A DNA stretch of 64,000 nt, taken from positions 25,642,001 to 25,706,000 of the forward strand of contig NW_027488368.1 of NCBI RefSeq assembly GCF_051014445.1, read 5' to 3'. This document shows, piece by piece, positions 56,252-64,000 of the stretch (positions are counted from its first letter, which is position 1; each line of letters starts with the position of its first letter). The translations under genes were made by a program, and so were the position numbers. Under the pieces are notes generated by a model. That model was given only the letters and a program-made list of their open reading frames with translations, was not told where the DNA came from and ran no database searches. This DNA comes from Colletes latitarsis (Eukaryota > Arthropoda > Insecta > Hymenoptera > Colletidae).

Positions 56252-59200
56252 TTTAGAGGATAACGCCGGTTATGTCTCGGTTAGGTCTGGTATTTGCCCT
56301 CATCTGGCTCGTACTTTCGCATTTTTCGCATACTTGTTGGCCAGATCCAGGGCTTTTTCTGGATTGGATCACGTAGTAATGAGGTACCACACCGAAACAG
56401 TCAATTAAACCTGGTTCCCATTAATATTTTAGAGGATAACGCCGGTTATGTCTCGGTTAGGTCTGGGATTTGCCCTCATCTGGCTCGTACCTTCGCATTT
56501 TTCGCATTCTTGTTGGCTAGATCCTGGGCTTCTTCTGGTTTGGATCACACAGTAATGCGGTACCACACCGAAACAGACAATTAAACCTGGTTGCGATTAA
56601 TATTGTAGAGGATAACTCCGGTTATGTCTGGGTTAGGTCTGGTATTTGCCCTCATCTGGCTCGTACTTTCGCATTTTTCGCATACTTGTTCGCCAGATCC
56701 TGACCTTTTTCTGGCTTGGACCACGTAGTAATGTGGTACCACACTGAAACAGTCAATTAAACCTGGTTCCGATTAATATTTTAGAGGATAACGCTGGTTA
56801 TGTCTGGGTTAGTTCTGGTATTTGCAATCGTCTGGCTGATACTTTCGCAATTTTCGCATACTTGTTGGCCTGATCCTTGGTTTTTTCTGGCTTGGAGCAC
56901 GTAGTAATGTAGTTCCACACCGAAACAGTCAGTTAAACCTTGTTGCGATTAATATTTTAGAGGATAACGCCGGTTATGTCTGGGTTAGTTCTGGTATTTG
57001 CAATCATCTGGCTCGTACTTACGCGTTTTTCGCATACTTGTTGGCCAGATCCAGGGCTTTTTCTGGATTGGATCACGTAGTAATGCGGTACCACACCGAA
57101 ACAGTCAATTAAACCTGGTTTGGATTAATATTTTAGAGGATAACGCCGGTTATGTCTCGGTTAGGTCTGGTATTTGCCCTCATCTGGCTCGTTCCCTCAC
57201 ATTTATGGCATTCTTGTTGGCAAGATCCTTGGCTTCTTCTGGTTTGGATCACGTAGTAATGCGGTACCACACCGAAACAGTCAATTAAACCTGGTTGCGA
57301 TTAATATTTTAGAGGATAACTGCGGTTGTGTCTGGGTTAGGTCTGGTATTTGCCCTCATCTGGCTCGTACTTTCGCGTTTTTCGCCTACTTATTGGCCAA
57401 ATACAGGCCTTTTTCTGGTTTGGATCACGTACTAATGCGGTACCACACCGAAACAGTCAATTAAACACGGTTGCGAATAATATTTTAGAGGATAACGCCG
57501 GTTATGTCTCGGTTAGGTCCGGTATTTGCCCTCATCTGGCTCGTACTTTCGCATTTATCGTATACTTGTCGGCCAGATCCAGGGCTTTTTCTGGATTGGG
57601 TCACGTAGTAATGAGGTGCCACACCGATACAGTCAATTAAACCTGGTTGCCATTAATATTTTAGAGGATAACGCCGGTTATGTCTCGGTTAGGTCTGGGA
57701 TTTGCCCTCATCTGGCTCGTACCTTCGCATTTTTCGCATTCTTCTTGGCCAGATCCTGGGCTTCTTCTGGTTTGGATCACATAGTAATGCGGTACCACAC
57801 CGAAACGGACAATTAAACCTGGTTGCGATTAATATTTTAGAGGATAACTCCGGTTATGTCTGGGTTAGGTCTGGTATTTGCCCTCATCTGGCTCGTACTT
57901 TCGCATTTTTCGCATACTTGTTCGCCAGATCCTGACCTTTTTCTGGCTTGGACCACGTAGTAATGTGGTACCACACTGAAATAGTCAATTAAACCTGGTT
58001 CCGATTAATATTTTAGAGGATAACGCTGGTTATGTCTGGGTTAGTTCTGGTATTTGCAATCATCTGGCTCATACTATCGCAATTTTCACATACTTGTTGG
58101 CCAGATCCTGGGTTTTTTCTAGCTTGGAACACGTAGTAATGTGGTTCCACACAGAAACAGTCAGTTAAACCTTGTTGCGATTAATATTTTAGAGGATAAC
58201 GCCGGTTATGTCAGGGTCAGTTCTGGTATGTGCAATCATCTGGCACATACCTTCGCAATTTTCACATACTTGTTGGCCCGATCCTGGCCTTTTTCTGGTT
58301 TGAATCACGTAGTAATGCGGTACCACACCGAAACAGTCAATTAAACCTTGTTGCGATTAGTATTTTAGAGGATTACGCCGGTCAAGTCTGGGGTAGGTCT
58401 GGTATTTGCCCTCATCTGGCTCGTACTTTCGCATTTTTCCAATACTTGTTGGCCAGATCCTGGCCTTTTTCTGGTTTGGATCACGTAGTAATGCGGTACC
58501 ACACCGAAACAGTCAATTAAACCTGGTTGCGATTGATATTTTAGAGGATAACGCCGGTTATTTCTCGGTTAGGTCTGGAATTTGCCCTCATCTTGCTCGT
58601 ACCTTCGCGTTTTTCGCATACTTGTTGGCCAAATTCTGGGTTTTTTCTGGCTTGGATCCCGTAGTAATGACGTTCCACACCGAAACAGTCAATTAAACCT
58701 GGGTGGGATCAATATTTTAGAGGAGAACGCCGGTAATGTCTCGGTTAGGTCTGGGATTTGCCCTCATCTGGCTCATACTTTCGCAATTTTCGCATACTTG
58801 TTGGCCAGATCCTGGGTTTTTTCTGGCTTGGATCCCGTAGTAATGTCGTTCCACACCGAAACAGTCAATTAAACCTGGGTTCGATCAATATTTTAGAGGA
58901 GAACGCCGGTTATGTCTCGGTTAGGTCTGGTATTTGCCCTCATCTGCCTCGTACTTTCGCATTTTTCGCATACTTGTTGGCCAGATCCTGGCCTTTTTCT
59001 GGCTTGGACCAGGTAGTAATGAGGTACCACACTGAAACAGTCAATTTAACCTGGTTCCGATTAATATTTTAGAGGATAACGCTGGTTACGTCTGGGTTAG
59101 TTCTGGTATTTCCAATCATCTGGCTCATACTTTCGCAATTTTCGCATACTTGTTGGACAGATGCTGGGATTTTTCTGGCTTGGATCACCTAGTAATGTGG

Positions 59201-61761
59201 TTCCACACCGAAACAGTCAATTAAACCTGGTTGCGATTAATATTTTGGCGGAGAACGCCGGTTATGTCTGGGTTAGGTCTGGGATTTGCCCTCATCTGGC
59301 TCGTACTTTCGCATTTTTCGCATACTTGTTCGCCAGATCCGAGGCTTTTTCTGGTTTGGATCACGTAGTATTGCGGTACCACACCGAAACAGTCAATTAA
59401 ACCTGATTGCGATTCACATATTAGAGGATAACGCCGGTTATGTCTGGGTTAGATCTGGTATTTGCCCTCATCTTGCTCGTACTTTCGCATATTTCGCATA
59501 CTTGTTGGCCAGATCTTGGGATATTTCTGGTTTGGATTACGTAGTAATGCGGTTCCACACCGAAACAGTCAATTACACATGGTTGCGATTAATACTTTAG
59601 AGGATAACGCCGGTTATGTCTCGGTTAGGTCTAGGTTAGTTCTGGTATTTGCAATCATCTGGCTCATACTTTCGCAATTTTCGCATACTTGTTGGCCAGA
59701 CCCTGGGTGTTTTCTGTCTTGGATTCCGTAGTAATGTGGTAGCACACTGACACAGTCAATTAAACCTGGTTGCGATTAATATTTTAGAGGATAACGCCCG
59801 TTATGTCTGGGTTAGATCTGGTATTTGCCCCCATCTGGCTCGTGCTTTCGCATTTTTCGCATACTTGTTGGCCAGATCCTGGCCTTTTTCTGGTTTGGAT
59901 CTCGTAGTAATGCGGTACCACACTGAAACAGTCAATAAAAGCTGGTTCCGATTAGTATTTGAGAGGATGACGCCGGTTATGTCTTGGTTAGTTCTGGTAT
60001 TTGCAATCATCTGGCTCATACTTTCGCGTATTTCACATACTTGTTGGCCAGATCCTGGGTTTTTTCTGGTTTGGATCCCGTACTAATGTGGTTCCACACC
60101 GAAACAGTCAATTAAACCTGGTTGCGATTAATATTTTAGAGGATAACGCCGGTTACGTCTGGGTTAGGTATCGTATTAGCCCTCATCTGGCTCGTACTTT
60201 CGCATTTTTCGGATACTTGTTGGCCAGATCATGGCCTTTTTCTGGTTTGCATCACGTACTAATGCGGTACCACACCGAAGCAGTCAATCAAACCTGGTTG
60301 TGATTATTATTTTAGAGGATAACGCCGGTTATGTCAGGGTCAGTTCTGGTATCTGCAATCATCTGGCACATACTTTCGCATTTTTCGCATACTTGTTGGC
60401 CAGATCTTGGGATATTTCTGGTTTGGATTACGTAGTAATGCGGTACCACACCGAAACAGTCAATGAAACCTGGTTGCGATTATTATTTTAGAGGATAACA
60501 CCGGTTATATCTCGATTATGTCTAGTATTTGCCCTCATCTGGCTCGTTCTTTCGCATTTTTCGCATACTTGTTGGGCAGATTCAGAGCTTTTTCTGATTT
60601 GGATCACGTAGTAATGCGGTACCACACCGAACCAGTCAATAAAAGCCGGTTCCAATCAGTATTTTAGAGGATAACGCTGGTTATGTCTGGGTTAGTTCTG
60701 GTATCTGCAATCATCTGGCACATACTTTCGCATTTTTCGCATACTTGTTGGCCAGATCCTGGGCTTTTTCTGGTTTGGATCACGTAGTGATGCGGTACCA
60801 CACCGAAACAGTCAATTAAACCTGGTTCCAATCAGTATTTTAGAGGATAACGCTGGTTATGTCTGGGTTAGTTCTTGTATTTGCAATCATCTGTCTTCTA
60901 CTTTCGCATTTTTCGCGTACTTGTTGGCCAGATGTCGGGTTTTTTGTGGTTTGGATCACGTCGTAATGTGGTACCACACTGACACAGTCAATAAAAGCTG
61001 GTTCCGATTAGTATTTTAGAGGATATCGCTGGTTATGTCTGCGTTAGTTCTGGTATTTGCCATCATCTAGCTCATACTTTCGCATCTTTCGCATTTCTGT
61101 AGACCAGCTCCTGTGCTTTTTCTGAATTGGATCACGTAGTAATGTGGTACCACACTGAAGCAGTCAAATAAACCTGCCCCGATTAATATTTTAGAGGAGG
61201 ACGCCGGTTATGTCTGGGTTAGTTGTGGTTTTTGCAATCATCTAGCTCATACCTTCGCATTTTTCGCATACTTGAATGGCCAGATCCAGCGCTTTTTCTG
61301 GTTAGGATCACGTAGTATTGCGGTACCACAACGAAACAGATAATTAAACCTGGTTGCGTTTAATATTTTAGAGGATAACGCCGGCTATGTCTCGGTTAGG
61401 TCTGGGATTTGCCCTCATCTTGCTCGTACTTTCGCGTTTTTCGCATACTTGTTGGTCAAATCCTGGGTTTTTTCTGGATTGGATCCCGTAGTAATGTGGT
61501 TGGACACCGATACAGTCAATTAAACCTGATTGCGATTCACATTTTAGAGGATAACGCCGGTTATGTCTGGGTTAGATTTGGTATTTGCCATCTTCTGGCT
61601 CGTACTTTCGCATTTTTCGCATACTTGTAGGCCAGATCCTGGGTTTTTTCTGGTTTGGTTCCCGTAGTAATGTGGTACCACACCGAAACAGTCCATTAAA
61701 CCTAGTTGCAATTAATATTTTAGTGGATAAGGCCGGTTATGTCTCGTGCAGGTCTGGGATT

Positions 61762-64000
61762 TGCCCTCATCTTGCTCGTACTTTCGCATTTTTCACCATA
61801 CTTGTTGGCCTGATCCTGGGATTTTTCTGGCTTGGATCCCGTAGTAATGTGGTTCGACACCGAAATAGTCAATTAAACCTGGTTAGGATTAATATTTTAG
61901 AGGATTACGCCGGTTATGTCTCGGTTAGGTCTGGGATTTGCCCTCATCTGACTAGTACATTCGCATTATTCGCATACTTGTTGGCCAGATCCTGGCCTTA
62001 TTCTGGTTTGCATCACGTAGTAATGCGGTACCACACCGAAACAGTCAATTAAACCTGGTTGTGATTAATATTTATAGGATAACGCCGGTTATGTCTCAGT
62101 TAGTTCTGGGATTTGCCCTCATCTGGCACGTTCCTTCACGTTTTTCGCATACCTGTTGGCCAGATCCGGGGTTTTTTCTTGTTTGGATCCCGTAGAAATG
62201 TGGTTCCACACCGAAGCAGTCAATTAAAACTGGTTGCGATTAATATTTTAGGGGATAACGCTGGTTATGTCTGGGTTAGTTCTGGTATTTGCAAACATCT
62301 GTCCCATACTTTCGCATTTTTCGCATACTAGATGGCCAGATCTTGGGTTTTTTGTGGTTTGGATCCCTTCGTAATGTGGTTCCACACCGAAACAGCCAAT
62401 TAATCCTGGTTGCGAGTAATATTTTGGAGGATAACGCTGGTTATGTTTGGGTTAGTTCTGGTATTGGCAATCATCTGGCTCATACTTTCGCATTTTTCGC
62501 ATACTTGTTGGCCAGATCCTGGGATATTTCTGGTTCGTATCACGTAGTAATGCGGTACCACACTGATACAGTCAATGAAACCTGGTTGCGATAATTATTT
62601 TAGAGGATAACGCAGGTTATGTCTCGGTTAGGTCTGGGATTTGCCCCCATCCGGCTCGTTCTTTCGCATTCTTCGCATACTTGTTGGCCAGATACTGGCA
62701 TTTTTCTGGCTTGGACCACGTAGTAATGTGGTACCACACTGAAACAGTGAATTAAACCTGGTTCCGATTAATATTTTAGAGGATAACGCTGGTTATGTCT
62801 GGGTTAGGTCTGGGATTTGCCCTCATCTTGCTCGTACTTTCGCATTTTTCGCATACTTGTTGGCCTGATCCTGGGATTTTTCTGGCTTGGATCCCGTAGT
62901 AATGTGGTTTGACACCGAAATAGTCAATTAAACCTGGTTAGGATTAATATTTTAGAGGATTACGCCGGTTATGTCTCGGTTAGGACTGGGATTTGCCCTC
63001 ATCTTGCTTGTACTTTCGCATTTTTCGCATACTTGTTGGCCTGATCCTGGGATTTTTCTGGCTTGGATCCCGTAGTAATGTGGTTCGACACCGAAATAGT
63101 CAATTAAACCTGGTTACGATTAATATTTTAGGGGATTACGCCGGTTATGTCTCGGTTACGTCTGGGATTTGCCCTCATCTGACTAGTACTTTCGCATTTT
63201 TCGCATACTTGTTGGCCAGATCCTGGCCTTATTCTGGTTTGCATCACGTAGTAATGCGGTACCACACCGAAACAGTCAATTAAACCTGGTTGTGATTAAT
63301 ATTTATAGGATAACGCCGGTTATGTCTCAGTTAGTTCTGGGATTTGCCCTCATCTGGCACGTTCCTTCACGTTTTTCGCATACCTGTTGGCCAGATCCGG
63401 GGTTTTTTCTTGTTTGGATCCCGTAGAAATGTGGTTCCACACCGAAACAGTCAATTAAACCTGGTTGCGATTAATATTTTAGGGGATAACGCTGGTTATG
63501 TCTGGGTTAGTTCTGGTATTTGCAAACATCTGTCCCATACTTTCGCATTTTTCGCATACTAGATGGCCAGATCTTGGGTTTTTTGTGGTTTGGATCCCTT
63601 CGTAATGTAGTTCCACACCGAAACAGCCAATTAATCCTGGTTGCGAGTAATATTTTGGAGGATAACGCTGGTTATGTTTGGGTTAGTTCTGGTATTGGCA
63701 ATCATCTGGCACATACTTTCGCATTTTTCGCATACTTGTTGGCCAGATCCTGGGATATTTCTGGTTCGTATCACGTAGTAATGCGGTACCACACTGATAC
63801 AGTCAATGAAACCTGGTTGCGATTATTATTTTAGAGGATAACGCAGGTTATGTCTCGGTTAGGTCTGGGATTTGCCCCCATCCGGCTCGTTCTTTCGCAT
63901 TCTTCGCATACTTGTTGGCCAGATACTGGCATTTTTCTGGCTTGGACCACGTAGTAATGTGGTACCACACTGAAACAGTGAATTAAACCTGGTTCCGATT
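61762..64000 (+). repeat. Seven-monomer (1231-bp) repeat
   Basis: Sequence from about 61762 to 62769 recurs 1231 bp downstream (about 62993 to 64000). Both copies share rare forms such as gcatactagatggccagatc, ttgcgagtaatattttgg and gtgaattaaacctgg. A few differences are visible, such as gtgcagg against gttacg-type changes and gaagcagtcaattaaaac against gaaacagtcaattaaacc. It is the only clear higher-order unit in the right block. Confidence 0.85.

Larger units (their letters stand above)
56248..64000 (+). repeat. Satellite array, right block (~44 monomers)
   Basis: Same monomer family and orientation. Monomers here are more individual and less organised in higher-order units than on the left, apart from the repeat at the far right. 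The stretch around 60500-61400 is the most degraded, with forms such as gttgggcagattcagagc, tctgtagaccagctcctgtgc and aaacctgccccgatt. No gene was seen. The array continues beyond the window. Confidence 0.96.

Noticed and set aside
56211..56408. Open frame starting in the 3' LTR and running into the satellite
   Set aside because: It is the gag start region of the LTR joined by chance to the flanking monomer.
1..64000. CRISPR-like regular array
   Set aside because: The 176-bp period has no separate conserved repeat and variable spacers; whole monomers are homologous. The retrotransposons show the source is eukaryotic.

Overview
This window is eukaryotic satellite DNA interrupted by two retrotransposons. 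About 52 kb (roughly 297 monomers) is a head-to-tail tandem array of a ~176-bp monomer, all in one orientation. It fills 1-25838, 31770-50516 and 56248-64000. No host single-copy gene, tRNA, rRNA or CRISPR array was seen. The non-LTR element has the sequence style of the R1 clade, which is largely confined to arthropods. With the Ty3/Gypsy element, this suggests an arthropod, most likely an insect and perhaps a hymenopteran. That assignment is inference.

Layout. The left block (1-25.8 kb) is strongly homogenised: a ~6.15-kb higher-order unit occurs twice almost without change (1-5098 and 6281-11250). Nested inside and beside it are tandem duplications of 4, 6, 8 and 14 monomers. At 25839-31769 lies a complete GC-rich R1-clade retrotransposon: 5' UTR, gag-like ORF1 with three zinc knuckles, ORF2 with APE endonuclease, reverse transcriptase and a C-terminal CCHC motif, a structured 3' UTR, and 36 A residues. 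It is flanked by a 13-14 bp target duplication, and both ORFs are open, so it may be functional. The middle satellite block (31.8-50.5 kb) is more diverged and carries a looser ~2-kb higher-order repeat. At 50517-56247 lies a full-length Ty3/Gypsy element with 303- and 311-bp LTRs, a 4-bp target duplication, a gag broken by one in-frame stop, a clear -1 frameshift signal and an open pol. The right block (56.2-64 kb) is mostly monomeric and is most degraded near 60.5-61.4 kb.

How the parts work together. Each retrotransposon supplies its own nucleic-acid-binding and polymerase proteins, and the satellite is only the landing site. Satellite copies were still being duplicated very recently on the left (two differences seen in ~4.5 kb compared), while the Gypsy insertion on the right is older (7 substitutions plus an 8-bp indel between LTRs).

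The strongest unexplained signal is inside the R1-like element. Both coding regions and both UTRs carry many perfect or near-perfect inverted repeats with short loops (arms of 10-17 bp), including a 32-bp perfect palindrome across the ORF2 stop codon.
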